DNA of 64,000 nt, from contig CAVUBL010000017.1 in assembly GCA_963739795.1 (NCBI GenBank), positions 265,146-329,145 of the forward strand. Reading direction: 5' to 3'. A program made the translations under genes and the position numbers. The number at the start of each line of letters is the position of its first letter. Positions within the stretch are counted from its first letter, which is position 1. The notes beneath the pieces are model-generated. The model was not told the origin of the DNA, did no database searches, and was given only the letters and a program-made list of their open reading frames with translations. Shown here one piece after another: positions 1-7,958 of this stretch. Origin of the DNA: CAVUBL01 sp963739795 (lineage in GTDB: Bacteria; Acidobacteriota; Thermoanaerobaculia; Multivoradales; DATKCC01).

Positions 1-45
1 TCCGGCGCCTGAGCGCACTCGCCTCGACGCACGCGCCCCTCGCTC

Positions 46-362
46 TCAGCCAGTGGACACAGCTCGGCCAGGCCCGGTCGTCGACGTCCTGCGGAAGAGG
101 AGTGCGGGGGACCAGGTCGAGCCGGGGAAGGTGACTGCCCACAGCGCGGCGATCCAGATCAGCGAGTGGACGTACATCTGGAGCGCGATCAAGGGGAGCA
201 GGAGCCCGTTCGCGGCCAGGAACACGCGGCTCACGCGGTGCAGCCCTCGCCCCGCGAACACCCGCGCCTCTGGCCGATGTCGTAGGCGAGGCTGAACAGG
301 GTGGCGGGCACGGCGGACCAGAAGCCGATGGCCTTCGTCGAGGGCGAGATTTCGGGATTCAT
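46..362 (-). pseudogene. Frameshifted small membrane protein
   Basis: Starting at the ATG at 362 the minus strand reads MNPEISPSTKAIGFW, then SAVPATLFSLAYDIGQ, before terminating near 240. The hydrophobic continuation (VFLAANGLLLPLIALQMYVH and onward) lies in another frame between 261 and 46. Joining the two frames near position 270 gives about 100 residues with three or so membrane segments. The product is not recognised and no function can be given. Either one base was lost in the sequence or the gene is decaying; the neighbouring stretch is full of gene fragments, which favours decay. Confidence 0.35.
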
Positions 363-546
363 CGTTTCCCTATGCTACGGGTGTTCCGACCATGTCTCGG
401 CGCCCTCCCCGAGAGCCGTGAGTCGTCGGTGCCGAACCGAGGTGCCTCCCGGGTTCTGAGGACGTCGACGATCGGGAAGCGCTCGATTCGGGACGGCTGT
501 GTGAGCTCATAGGGGGAGGGGCGGGCACCGAATCTCGCCTGCCGGC

Positions 547-927
547 TCAGTGCACGACCTCTCCGGACCACTGGTCTCGATGCGCCCAGAAGGGGCACTC
601 CGGGCAGGTCTCGCCCTCCGGGTAGTCGATGCCTTCTTCGTGCGGGCAGCCGATGATCCGGTCTGCCACGACCACGGACTTAACCGCGTGCTTGCGGAGG
701 AATTCGAGCACGGACTGCTGGACGTCTTCGTCGCCGCGGATGTCGGCGCCGTCGGAGAACCAGCGCTCGAGCTCGGAGGGCTCTTCGTCGTCGCCGAGGA
801 CGATTCCGACCGCCATCTTGGTGGCCCGCTGGTCGTCGGGGCCGTAGACGGCGATGGTTCCGATGGGGTAGCCCCGGAAGCCCTTGCGCGCCTTGCTCCG
901 GATGACTTTGCTGTAGCGATTCATCAT
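547..927 (-). CDS. Conserved hypothetical protein with Cys-rich C-terminus
   Basis: This is a 126-residue protein starting MNRYSKVIRSKARKGFRGYP (double ATG at 925 and 922; the second may be the true start). It has the look of a conserved soluble bacterial family. The C-terminal segment has GCPHEEGIDYPEGETC followed by PECPF, so it contains three cysteines and a histidine that could bind a metal. No catalytic motif is recognised. Codon use matches the chromosome and the reading frame is intact, unlike its fragmentary neighbours. I do not know its function; the metal-site idea rests only on the spacing of the Cys residues. Confidence 0.7.
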   Translation of the reverse strand: MMNRYSKVIRSKARKGFRGYPIGTIAVYGPDDQRATKMAVGIVLGDDEEPSELERWFSDGADIRGDEDVQQSVLEFLRKHAVKSVVVADRIIGCPHEEGIDYPEGETCPECPFWAHRDQWSGEVVH

Positions 928-1048
928 TGTGGTCCCCGACAGGATCTTACCGTGGGCGACGAGTGTCGCTCGGCGCGGAGCCTCGTCGGCCCCAGCCGGG
1001 GTGCTCGAACAGCAGGTGGCGAGACCGCGGGGGCGGAATCGTCAATGA

Positions 1049-1284
1049 GGAGGCCGTCCGCCGTCCGGCTCGGCTCGGGAGTGGCGGCACGCGACCGTTG
1101 CCCTCGCCTGGCAGCGCCACCGCGCGGGACCGTCCGTGCCCGCCGACTTCGCCCACTACCTGCTCTGGGTGCCCGACGAGACGCTGCGGCGGGGTGGGCG
1201 GATCTTGAAGGAGCTCTTGCGCCGCCTGGTCTTGGATACTCGGGAGGAGGCGGGGGAAGGGGAGGAGGGAGACGAAGGCGAGTA
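1049..1284 (+). pseudogene. Unidentified coding fragment
   Basis: The frame is open from just after a TGA at 1046 to a TAG at 1284. It reads ATVALAWQRHRAG, then PADFAHYLLWVPDETLRRGG, then a helical acidic tail (LVLDTREEAGEGEEGDEGE). The composition is protein-like, but there is no ATG start or ribosome binding site. It is probably the 3' end of a lost gene. The family is not recognised. Similar fragments follow immediately downstream. Confidence 0.3.
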
Positions 1285-1404
1285 GGGGCACCGGGCCGGG
1301 GTTGGCTCCGCCCCGGGCCGGCCCCCGCCCGCCCCGGCTGAGGCGGATCTCAGCCGCTTCAGGCGGAGACGAGCTCCGCTGCTTCCCGCGGTACGGTCGA
1401 GACG

Positions 1405-1521
1405 ATGGCGCATCTGCTGAAGGACGACCCGAAGACCCGGCCTCTCACCGCGGAGGAGTACGCGCGGATGGCGGACGCGCTCGACGGCGGCGACGTCCTC
1501 CCCGGCTTCTCCGTGCCCGTT
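1405..1521 (+). pseudogene. Remnant of a Uma2-family (DUF820) gene
   Basis: An ATG at 1405 opens a frame reading LTAEEYARMADAL and then GGDVLPGFSVPV. The first part resembles the N-terminus of Uma2 endonuclease-like proteins (TAEEYxxM). The second resembles their extreme C-terminus (G-x-VLPGFSLPV). The two are joined directly, with the roughly 150-residue catalytic core missing, and the frame then runs into unrelated sequence. I read this as an internally deleted gene. The match rests on short motifs, so confidence is limited. Confidence 0.35.
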
Positions 1522-1522
1522 C

Positions 1523-1618
1523 GCTATCATCCGGTGAGCACCCTTGGACGCGCGACAGAGTCGGCTGGCGCCGCTGGAGTACCTCGATGCAGGTGTCGGT
1601 GTCGAGCAAGAACCGCAC
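1523..1618 (-). pseudogene. Truncated VapC-like PIN toxin (N-terminus only)
   Basis: From a GTG at 1618 the minus strand reads VRFLLDTDTCIEVLQRRQPT then SRVQGCSPDD. This is the N-terminal strand of a PIN-domain ribonuclease with the first catalytic Asp in LLDTD. The rest of the domain is missing. The sequence meets the Uma2 remnant, on the opposite strand, at about 1522-1528, so this marks a rearrangement junction. It lies just downstream of the antitoxin remnant, as expected for a former vapBC operon. Confidence 0.45.
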
Positions 1619-1628
1619 CGGCTCGGCT

Positions 1629-1799
1629 CTATCGTGGGTCGTTGGAGGGGCCGTCAACCTTCTTTAGCACACGATCGCGGTCGGTGTCTCGGGGGAGCTC
1701 CTCGGGGACGGAAAAGTCGTCAGGCAGAGGGGCCAGAGCGTCGAGGCGCTCCCAGTAGCCCTTCGGCCAGCCAGCCTTTTCCAGCGGCTCCAGCACCAC
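1629..1799 (-). pseudogene. VapB-like antitoxin C-terminal remnant
   Basis: The frame from a GTG at 1799 encodes about 56 residues, including EKAGWPKGYWERLDALAP, then LPDDFSVPEELP and DTDRDRVL. This resembles the toxin-binding tail of AbrB-type VapB antitoxins. The N-terminal DNA-binding domain is absent: an in-frame TGA lies just upstream at 1805. The stop at 1629 is followed 10 bases later by the VapC fragment. I infer a decayed vapBC module, with the antitoxin truncated at its 5' end and the toxin at its 3' end. Confidence 0.4.
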
Positions 1800-1807
1800 G
1801 GCTCACC

Positions 1808-2452
1808 TCATCCGGTCCCAGGTGCTTCCGCCTTCCTGGCGAACAGGAACTCCATCGAGCCGCTCTTGAGCAGGTAGGCGCGCTCGAGCCGGAAGTCGGC
1901 GAACGCCTGCTCGATGACGGCTTGGGGGTAGCGGGGGGCCGGGCGGGTGGCTGCGGGGCGGCCGTAGGTGAGGGCGTCCTGGCCGGCGATCCGGTAGCGC
2001 AAAGGCTCGGCGGGCATCTCCCGGGCGTAGTAGACGATGGCGAAGACGAACCCGCCCGGCCGGGTCACGGCGCCCAGGTGACGGGCGGTCCGCACGAGCT
2101 GAGGGCGATCGAGGTAGTTGAGGAGATCCCAGGCCAGGACCACGTGGTAGTCCCGGTCCTCGGAGTCCGGAGTCATCGGCGCCAGGGCCTTGTCGAGGGA
2201 GCGCTCGAGGGACGGTGGACCGGCCTGGGTGAAAGTCTCGTAGAAGTCACCCACCTGGACCGAGACGGCCCAGCGCGACAGGAACTCGATGTTCGAGCCC
2301 AGCGCCGGGCCCATGTCCAGGAACCGGTAGGCGCCGCCCGGCACGAGCTCGGAGAAGAGGTTCCCGAGGGCCAGCGAGCGGAGCCGGACGCCCTCCCCCT
2401 CTGGCTCGTGGGCCCCGGGGCGCCCGGGGCGGCTCTTGGAGAACCAGGCCAC
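1808..2452 (-). CDS. SAM-dependent methyltransferase-like protein
   Basis: The 214-residue protein contains a Rossmann-type motif I region (YRFLDMGPALGSNIEFL, about residues 42-58) and an acidic strand around VVLAWDLLNYLDRP. It ends the methyltransferase fold with PGGFVFAIVYYAR. The motif I glycines are partly replaced (MGPALGS), as seen in divergent class I methyltransferases. The substrate is unknown. It lies 13 bases after the bactofilin gene on the same strand and is likely co-transcribed with it, which hints at an envelope or cytoskeleton-linked role but does not prove one. Confidence 0.6.
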   Translation of the reverse strand: MAWFSKSRPGRPGAHEPEGEGVRLRSLALGNLFSELVPGGAYRFLDMGPALGSNIEFLSRWAVSVQVGDFYETFTQAGPPSLERSLDKALAPMTPDSEDRDYHVVLAWDLLNYLDRPQLVRTARHLGAVTRPGGFVFAIVYYAREMPAEPLRYRIAGQDALTYGRPAATRPAPRYPQAVIEQAFADFRLERAYLLKSGSMEFLFARKAEAPGTG

Positions 2453-2465
2453 GGAGACCTTCGGG

Positions 2466-3068
2466 TCAGCCGGCCGGCGGGCCGCCGGCCGAGGGCTTGA
2501 CCTCGCCGCCCGAGCCTTTTCCGGCGTCGTCGCCGCCCGCTCCGGCCTTGGAGCTGTCGCCGCCGCTGCCGCTGCCCGAGGAGGGGGACACCCCGCGCGC
2601 GGGCTGTGCCGGCGGCCGGTGAGACGAAGAGCCCGCGCCGGCCGGCTGCCGCTTCGGTTCCATGTCGATCGATCCCTTGAACTGGGCGCCGTCCTCGAGA
2701 GCGACCCGGGGGGCCGTCAGGTTGCCGTGGACGCTTCCCGAGCTGCGTAGGATGATCTGGTCGCCGCCGTAGAGGTTGCCCTCCACCTGGCCCTCCACCA
2801 CGATCGTCTTGCCCCAGACGTCGGCCTGGACCTTGCCGGTCTCGCCCACCGTCACGCTGTTGCCCTTGACGTCGATCTTGCCCTGGACGCGGCCGAGGAT
2901 GGTCAGATCCTCCTCGCCCGAGAGGTCCCCCTGGATGGAGATCGACGCACCGATCACCGCACGCTCACGGCGCGCGGACGAGGCCGGGGAGGCGCTCTCG
3001 CTCATAGGCCTGGGCGGGGTGTACGAGGGGGTTTCCTGCGGATCGGACTCGGTGCGCTTCCAGGCCAT
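2466..3068 (-). CDS. Bactofilin (polymer-forming cytoskeletal protein)
   Basis: Bactofilins polymerise without nucleotide into filaments that organise the cell envelope. This 200-residue protein has a disordered N-terminus, then a right-handed beta-helical core from about residue 38 to 135. The core shows the family's repeating pattern (ISIQGDLSGEEDLTILGRVQ, IVVEGQVEGNLYGGDQI). A long Gly/Ser/Pro-rich tail follows, longer than the core needs. The start is supported by AAAGGAG eight bases upstream of the ATG at 3068 and by a promoter further upstream. It heads a two-gene operon with the methyltransferase-like gene. Confidence 0.88.
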   Translation of the reverse strand: MAWKRTESDPQETPSYTPPRPMSESASPASSARRERAVIGASISIQGDLSGEEDLTILGRVQGKIDVKGNSVTVGETGKVQADVWGKTIVVEGQVEGNLYGGDQIILRSSGSVHGNLTAPRVALEDGAQFKGSIDMEPKRQPAGAGSSSHRPPAQPARGVSPSSGSGSGGDSSKAGAGGDDAGKGSGGEVKPSAGGPPAG

Positions 3069-3100
3069 GGCGGGCTCCTTTGGATTTTGTTATGCGCATG

Positions 3101-3129
3101 AGGCTATGTCGCCATAGCAACCATGTCAA
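3101..3129 (-). promoter_or_regulatory. Predicted sigma-70-type promoter of the bactofilin gene
   Basis: On the minus strand a consensus -35 TTGACA (3124-3129) is followed after 17 bases by TAGCCT (3101-3106). The start codon lies 33 bases downstream of the -10. The -10 matches consensus at only three positions, but the same TAGCCT with the same 17-base spacing occurs before the ECF sigma gene at 42574. Confidence 0.5.
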
Positions 3130-3161
3130 CCACAGGATATACCGAGCTCGGGGGGCCGAGC

Positions 3162-4745
3162 TCAGAACCCGAATCGGCTCATCAGGCGGAAGCGCAGGTC
3201 GAAGAGCTTCTTGACGAACGGGGTGAGCTTGCCCCGGCGCCATGTGTCCGCCGCCTTCTTCACCACCTCGCCCTGAGTGGGGTAGGGGTGGATGACGCTG
3301 GCGATCTTGCCCAGTCCCACGCCCGCGGTGATCGCCAGGCAGAGCTCGCCCAGCATGTCGCCGGCGTGCTCGGCGACCAGGGTGGCGCCGAGGATCCGGT
3401 CCGACCCCGCCTTCAGGTGGACCCGGAGGAAGCCTTCTTCCGCGCCGTCGAGGAGAGCCCGGTCGACCTCGTCCAGGGGGACCGTCACCGTGTCCACCTC
3501 CAGCCCCTTCTCCTTCGCCTGCCGCTCGTAGAGGCCCACGTGGGCGATCTCCGGGCTGGTGTAAGTGCACCACGGGATCACCAGGTCGCTCGCCTTGGCG
3601 CGGCCGAAGAACAGGGCGTTCTGGATGGCGATCCGGGCCAGGGCGTCGGCGACGTGGGTGAACTGGTAGCGCGAGGCCACGTCGCCGGCGGCGAAGATCC
3701 GCGGGTTCGAGGTGCGCAGGTGATCGTCGACCTGGACGCCCTTCGGTGAGTAGTCGACTCCGGCGGCCTCCAGCCCGAGGCCGTCCACGTTGGCCGCCCG
3801 GCCGACCGCTACCAGGAGGGCGTCGGCCCGGACTTCACCGGACTCGGGGCCGGCCTCGCCCGCCCGCGAGAAGTGGACGATCGTCTCGTCGCCCCGCCTC
3901 TCGACCCGATCGATCCCCACTCCCAGCTCCAGGGCGACCCCGCTCGCCACCAAGGCGTCTTGCACGAGGGCCGCTGCGTCCGCGTCCTCCCGGGGCAGAA
4001 CGTGGTCCATGCGGTCGAGGAGCGTCACCTGGGAACCGAAGCGGGCGAAGGCCTGGGACATCTCGCAGCCGATCGGGCCCCCGCCGATCACCGCCAGCCG
4101 GGCCGGCAGCCGCTCGAGCTCGAAGACCGTCTCGTTGGTCAGGTACCCGGCCTCCTCGAGCCCTTCGATGGGGGGCGCCGCGGCGCGCGCTCCGGTAGCG
4201 ATGACGGCCTTCCGGAAGCGCAGCCTGCGGCCGTCCACCTCGAGAGCGTCGGCGGCCACGAACTGCCCGGAGCCGAGGAAGACGTCGATGCCCAGGTCGG
4301 AGAAGCGCGCGGCACTGTCGTGGTGGGAGATGTGCGCCCGGATCCGGCGCATCCGCGCCATGGCGGCGGAGAAGTTCCCCTCGCCGGTCACCGCCGGTCC
4401 GCCCATCTCGTGGGCCCGGCGCGCCTCGTGCCAGGCGCGGGCGGCCCGCAGGATCCCCTTCGAGGGCACGCACCCGACGTTCAGGCAGTCACCGCCCATG
4501 AGGTGGCGCTCGACCAAGGCCACCTTGGCCCCCAGCCCGGCGGCGCCCGCGGCGGTCACCAGCCCTGCCGTGCCCGCGCCCACCACCACCAGGTGGTAGC
4601 GCTCCATCGGCTCGGGGTTCGTCCAGCCGGCCGGGTGGACGTTGGCCACCAGGGTGCGGTTGTACTCGTCGGGCGGCAGGATGAGCTCCGAGCGTGGGGC
4701 GGCGCCAGCTCGGAGCGCGGGCCGGTCGAGGACGGTCTCAGGCAT
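3162..4745 (-). CDS. Mercuric-reductase-like FAD/NAD(P) disulfide oxidoreductase
   Basis: This 527-residue flavoprotein belongs to the pyridine nucleotide-disulfide oxidoreductase family. The FAD-binding motif VVGAGTAGLVTA is at about 54-65. The redox pair is in GGDCLNVGCVPSK (Cys87, Cys92). The NAD(P) site is VIGGGPIGCEMSQ, and a dimerisation domain carries the catalytic HPYPTQGE segment. The vicinal cysteines at the C-terminus of true MerA are absent (it ends FRLMSRFGF) and no mer genes are nearby, so mercury reduction is unlikely. An N-terminal stretch of about 46 residues precedes the FAD domain. Its ATG lies within the end of the VTT membrane gene, an 8-base overlap typical of coupled translation. 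Confidence 0.85.
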   Translation of the reverse strand: MPETVLDRPALRAGAAPRSELILPPDEYNRTLVANVHPAGWTNPEPMERYHLVVVGAGTAGLVTAAGAAGLGAKVALVERHLMGGDCLNVGCVPSKGILRAARAWHEARRAHEMGGPAVTGEGNFSAAMARMRRIRAHISHHDSAARFSDLGIDVFLGSGQFVAADALEVDGRRLRFRKAVIATGARAAAPPIEGLEEAGYLTNETVFELERLPARLAVIGGGPIGCEMSQAFARFGSQVTLLDRMDHVLPREDADAAALVQDALVASGVALELGVGIDRVERRGDETIVHFSRAGEAGPESGEVRADALLVAVGRAANVDGLGLEAAGVDYSPKGVQVDDHLRTSNPRIFAAGDVASRYQFTHVADALARIAIQNALFFGRAKASDLVIPWCTYTSPEIAHVGLYERQAKEKGLEVDTVTVPLDEVDRALLDGAEEGFLRVHLKAGSDRILGATLVAEHAGDMLGELCLAITAGVGLGKIASVIHPYPTQGEVVKKAADTWRRGKLTPFVKKLFDLRFRLMSRFGF

Positions 4746-5514
4746 CGGGCACTTCCTCCAGGGCGACCTGCTGACGTAGGGCGCGCCTGGCGACGCGAGT
4801 GATGATCCAGGTCACCACCACCGTGGCCAGTATGCCGGCGCCAAGGAAGGTCCAGTATCCCCACCCCCGCGCCACCTCGGCGCCGGCGGCCGCGGCCGCC
4901 ACGGAGCCGATCAGCTTGCCGTAGTAGACGTAGAGGAAGGTGCCGGGGATCATCCCGAGGCAGGCGATCAGGTAGTCGGTGAAGCGCACCCTGGTCAGCC
5001 CCAAGGCGTAGTTCAGAAGGTTGTACGGGAAGGCCGGCGAGAGCCGCATGAGGAAGACGATCTTCAGCCCCTGGCCACCTACCGCCTGGTCGATGGCCTG
5101 GAACTTTGCCTTGCCCTGCAACCGTTTCTCGATCGCACCGCGCGCCGCGTAGCGGCCGATCAGGAAGGCGGACGAGGCGCCCAGGGTGGCGCCCAGGAAG
5201 ACCCAGAGCGTGCCGTAGGCCAGGCCGAAGATGGCGCCCGCGGCGAGCGTCAGCAGTGCCCCGGGCACGAAGGCCACGGTGGCCAGGGCGTAGCCGGCGA
5301 TGAACACGACCGGCCCCCAGACCCCGAGGCCGTCGACCCATTGGGCGAACCGTGGAACGTACTGGCCGAGCTCGCGGCCGACGAGCCAGAGCAGGGCGAG
5401 GGCGGCGAGGGCGCCGGCGACCAGGCCGACAGTGCGCCAGCGCGACGGGCGGCTGGAGCCGTCTTCGGGCCGCTCCGCGGCGCCCGGTATCTCCGAGGTG
5501 GTGGCTTCACTCAT
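4738..5514 (-). CDS. TVP38/TMEM64 family (VTT domain) membrane protein
   Basis: This 258-residue integral membrane protein has a VTT/SNARE-associated core with GYALATVAFVPGALLTLAAG, then GAIFGLAYG and the conserved FLIGRYAARG. The later GMIPGTFLYVYYGKLIG segment is also characteristic. Proteins of this superfamily (DedA, TMEM64) are linked to lipid transport. I chose the ATG at 5514 because GGAGGGAC lies six bases upstream; the frame extends to 5607 without another good site. Its stop overlaps the start of the mercuric-reductase-like gene, a pairing seen in many bacteria. The two proteins may form a membrane redox unit, which is inference. Confidence 0.82.
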   Translation of the reverse strand: MSEATTSEIPGAAERPEDGSSRPSRWRTVGLVAGALAALALLWLVGRELGQYVPRFAQWVDGLGVWGPVVFIAGYALATVAFVPGALLTLAAGAIFGLAYGTLWVFLGATLGASSAFLIGRYAARGAIEKRLQGKAKFQAIDQAVGGQGLKIVFLMRLSPAFPYNLLNYALGLTRVRFTDYLIACLGMIPGTFLYVYYGKLIGSVAAAAAGAEVARGWGYWTFLGAGILATVVVTWIITRVARRALRQQVALEEVPDA

Positions 5515-5816
5515 GATGTCCCTCCGGTCGATGGGCGGCGCCGTGCCGCCGTCGGGCAGGGATACGCCTCCCGGCTCGCGGCGGTTCACCTCCGCCTCGA
5601 TCTCCAATCCTGAGGAGTGCGACCGGGAGCGGGGGAGCGGGCCGGGCCGGAGGGAGGCTGGCGGGCCCCGGGTGCTGGCGGCAGTCGAGGACTCCGAGGA
5701 TACCCGAAATCGAAGGCTCGGGAGACCCCGTTCGGGCAGAAGCTTCGCAACTCCCGATGCGTAAAGGATCTTGGCGATCGCGGCAGGATTCGCACGTCAA
5801 TTCGTCATGATTGGGC

Positions 5817-5845
5817 TTGAAATCGGGGCCGCTTGGCTCTATGAT
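5817..5845 (+). promoter_or_regulatory. Sigma-70-type promoter of glnA
   Basis: TTGAAA (5817-5822) and TATGAT (5840-5845) are separated by exactly 17 bases and lie 31 bases upstream of the glnA ATG. The rest of the 362-base gap (5515-5876) shows no gene, and no riboswitch was recognised. Confidence 0.7.
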
Positions 5846-5876
5846 CCGCGAAACCGACCGGAAAGGGAGAGCATCG

Positions 5877-7205
5877 ATGAAGGCTGACGAGATCCTCAAG
5901 ACCGCCGACGCGGAAGGCGTTCATTTCATGCGCCTGGAGTTCACCGACATCATGGGTGTCCTCAAGAACGTCGAGATCCCCCGCAGCCAGTTCGAGAAGG
6001 CGCTCGACGGCCACATCATGTTCGACGGTTCGTCGATCGAGGGCTTCACCCGCATCGAGGAGTCCGACATGCTCCTCGAGCCGGACCTCGACACCTTCCG
6101 CCTCAACCCCTGGAAGAAACCGGACGGCACCCGCGTCGCCCGGCTCATCTGCGACGTCAAGCTCCCCGACGGCTCTCCCTTCCCCGGCTGCCCCCGTACC
6201 ACCCTCAAGCGCCAGGTCGAGCGCGCCGCCGCGATGGGCTACTCCATGGTCGCCGGTCCCGAGGCCGAGTTCTTCCTCTTCCAGAAGGACGGCCTCGGCA
6301 AGACCCTCATCGAGACCCACGACGTGGGCGGCTACTTCGACCTGACCCCGGTCGACAAGGGCGAGGAAGCGCGCCGCGACATCGTCATCATGCTCGAGGA
6401 GATGGGTTTCGAGGTCGAGGCCGCCCACCACGAGGTGGCCCCGGGCCAGCACGAGATCGACTTCCGCTACGCCGACGCCGTCGAGTGCGCCGACAACGTC
6501 TCCACCTTCCGCTTCGTGGTCAAGAAGGTCGCCCAGGACCAGGGTCTCCATGCCACCTTCATGCCCAAGCCCATCTTCGGCGTCAACGGCTCCGGCATGC
6601 ACACCCACCAGAGCCTCCTGACCCGGGACGGCAAGAACGCCTTCTTCGATCCCAAGGCGCCGCTCGAGCTCTCCAAGGTCGCCCTCTCCTACATCGCCGG
6701 CATCCTCGAGCATGCCAAGGCCTTCGTCGCCATCACCAACCCCCTGGTCAACTCCTACAAGCGCCTGGTGCCGGGCTTCGAGGCCCCCATCAACGTCGCC
6801 TGGTCGGAGAAGAACCGGTCCCCCCTGGTGCGCGTGCCGGCGAAGCGCGGCATGTCCACCCGCTGCGAGGTTCGCGTGCCCGACCCCGCGTGCAACCCCT
6901 ATCTCGCCCTCGCCGCCATGCTCGCCGCCGGCCTCGACGGAGTCGCCCGGAAGCTGAATCCGGGCGACCCGGTCAACAAGAACATCTTCACCATGAGCGA
7001 GCGCCAGAAGCGGCGCCTGAAGATCCGCCAGCTCCCGGCCAACCTCTCCGAGGCCCTCGACAACCTGGAGAAGGACGACGTGGTCAAGGAGGCGCTGGGC
7101 CCGCACATCTTCGAGAACTACATCCGGGCCAAGCGCCAGGAGTGGGCCGACTACATCTCCCACGTCCACCCGTGGGAGCAGGAGCGCTACCTGGAGACGT
7201 ACTGA
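5877..7205 (+). CDS. glnA: Glutamine synthetase type I
   Basis: The enzyme makes glutamine from glutamate, ammonia and ATP and is the main entry for nitrogen. The 442-residue protein has the beta-grasp motif (IMFDGSSIEGF), the ATP and metal sites (GPEAEFFLF, NGSGMHTHQSL) and NRSPLVRVP. In place of the NLYDLP adenylylation loop of the enteric GSI-beta type it has NIFTMSERQK. The length and this loop fit GSI-alpha, usually controlled by feedback or partner proteins rather than adenylylation. The ATG at 5877 follows GGGAGAG and is preferred over an upstream in-frame ATG, which would overlap the promoter. A stem-loop follows the stop. Confidence 0.95.
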   Translation: MKADEILKTADAEGVHFMRLEFTDIMGVLKNVEIPRSQFEKALDGHIMFDGSSIEGFTRIEESDMLLEPDLDTFRLNPWKKPDGTRVARLICDVKLPDGSPFPGCPRTTLKRQVERAAAMGYSMVAGPEAEFFLFQKDGLGKTLIETHDVGGYFDLTPVDKGEEARRDIVIMLEEMGFEVEAAHHEVAPGQHEIDFRYADAVECADNVSTFRFVVKKVAQDQGLHATFMPKPIFGVNGSGMHTHQSLLTRDGKNAFFDPKAPLELSKVALSYIAGILEHAKAFVAITNPLVNSYKRLVPGFEAPINVAWSEKNRSPLVRVPAKRGMSTRCEVRVPDPACNPYLALAAMLAAGLDGVARKLNPGDPVNKNIFTMSERQKRRLKIRQLPANLSEALDNLEKDDVVKEALGPHIFENYIRAKRQEWADYISHVHPWEQERYLETY

Positions 7206-7208
7206 GGC

Positions 7209-7237
7209 GAGCTTCCGGGCGGCCGGGCCGGAAGCTC
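7209..7237 (+). terminator. Stem-loop after glnA
   Basis: A perfect 10-bp stem, GAGCTTCCGG (7209-7218) and CCGGAAGCTC (7228-7237), encloses a 9-base loop and starts four bases after the glnA stop. There is no T-run, so it may protect the 3' end of the mRNA rather than terminate. Confidence 0.45.
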
Positions 7238-7278
7238 TCGGTCCGGCTGCCGCGCAGACTCATAGGGAAGCCCTGCGC

Positions 7279-7506
7279 ATGGGTCGGACGATCGGAAGCC
7301 TGGAGCGCATGCTGCTCCTGTCGCTGGTCCTGCTCGGCCAGTGGCAGGCGATCGGATGGATCTTCGCCGGGAAGACGGTGGCTCGCTTTCGCGAGCTGGA
7401 GCGGAGAGCCTTCAGCGAGCATTACCTTATCGGGACGCTCACCAGCCTGCTGTTCGCGGCGGCCACCGGCACCGCCGTGCGCTGGGCTGTCACCGGAAGC
7501 TTGTGA
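7279..7506 (+). CDS. Small two-helix membrane protein
   Basis: The 75-residue product MGRTIGSLERMLLLSLVLLG has one hydrophobic helix at about 9-30 and a second at 54-72. They are joined by a charged loop with a KTVARFRELE segment. The pattern GRxIGxLER followed by KSxARFKEL resembles the C-terminal part of some DUF3307-type membrane proteins, here as a stand-alone gene. The function is unknown. It lies 73 bases after glnA, beyond the stem-loop, on the same strand. Confidence 0.6.
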   Translation: MGRTIGSLERMLLLSLVLLGQWQAIGWIFAGKTVARFRELERRAFSEHYLIGTLTSLLFAAATGTAVRWAVTGSL

Positions 7507-7646
7507 CGATTGGAGACGGGTCGGACGCGCAGTGGGCCAGGGTCCGAGGTGACGAGGCACCCCGAGAAGCGGCGCGACGCAGACCGGGCAGCGGCGGTGG
7601 GTGATTCTTGGGACCTCCTGCGGGAACAGGTCGAGTCGGGACGAGT

Positions 7647-7674
7647 TTGTTATTGCGAAAGGTAGCGCTACATA
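7647..7674 (+). promoter_or_regulatory. Possible promoter in the long leader of the giant surface gene
   Basis: The 450-base gap 7507-7958 holds no convincing gene. It contains an A/T-rich island (7640-7690) with TTGTTA (7647-7652), a 16-base spacer and TACATA (7669-7674). The perfect palindrome GTAGCGCTAC (7662-7671) overlaps the -10 and could be an operator. If this promoter is used, the leader is about 280 bases. I could not match that leader to a known riboswitch. Confidence 0.3.
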
Positions 7675-7958
7675 AAGTGTTTACCTCTTCGCGGCCTCCT
7701 CGCGGCGACGTGGTTTTCCGCAGGCTGGTGCTCGCTCATGAACGCTCATCGATAAGGTAGTGTCTTCCATGGACGTCTGCTACAGTCATTTGCGACCCGA
7801 ACCATCCCGTTCTCCGTGCCCCCGCCCCGCGGTCTCGGCGCGGGCTGCGGGTACGTCCGAGGTGCCAAGGCAGCCCCAATGCAGGTTGAGCAGGCCGGAG
7901 CCCGGTACTCGACGACGAGGCGAACCGGCGCCCGGCTGGAGTCGAGGAGACCGTGCGC

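Noticed and set aside
3162..4745. Mercury resistance
   Set aside because: No mer regulator or transporter, and the C-terminal Cys pair of MerA is absent.
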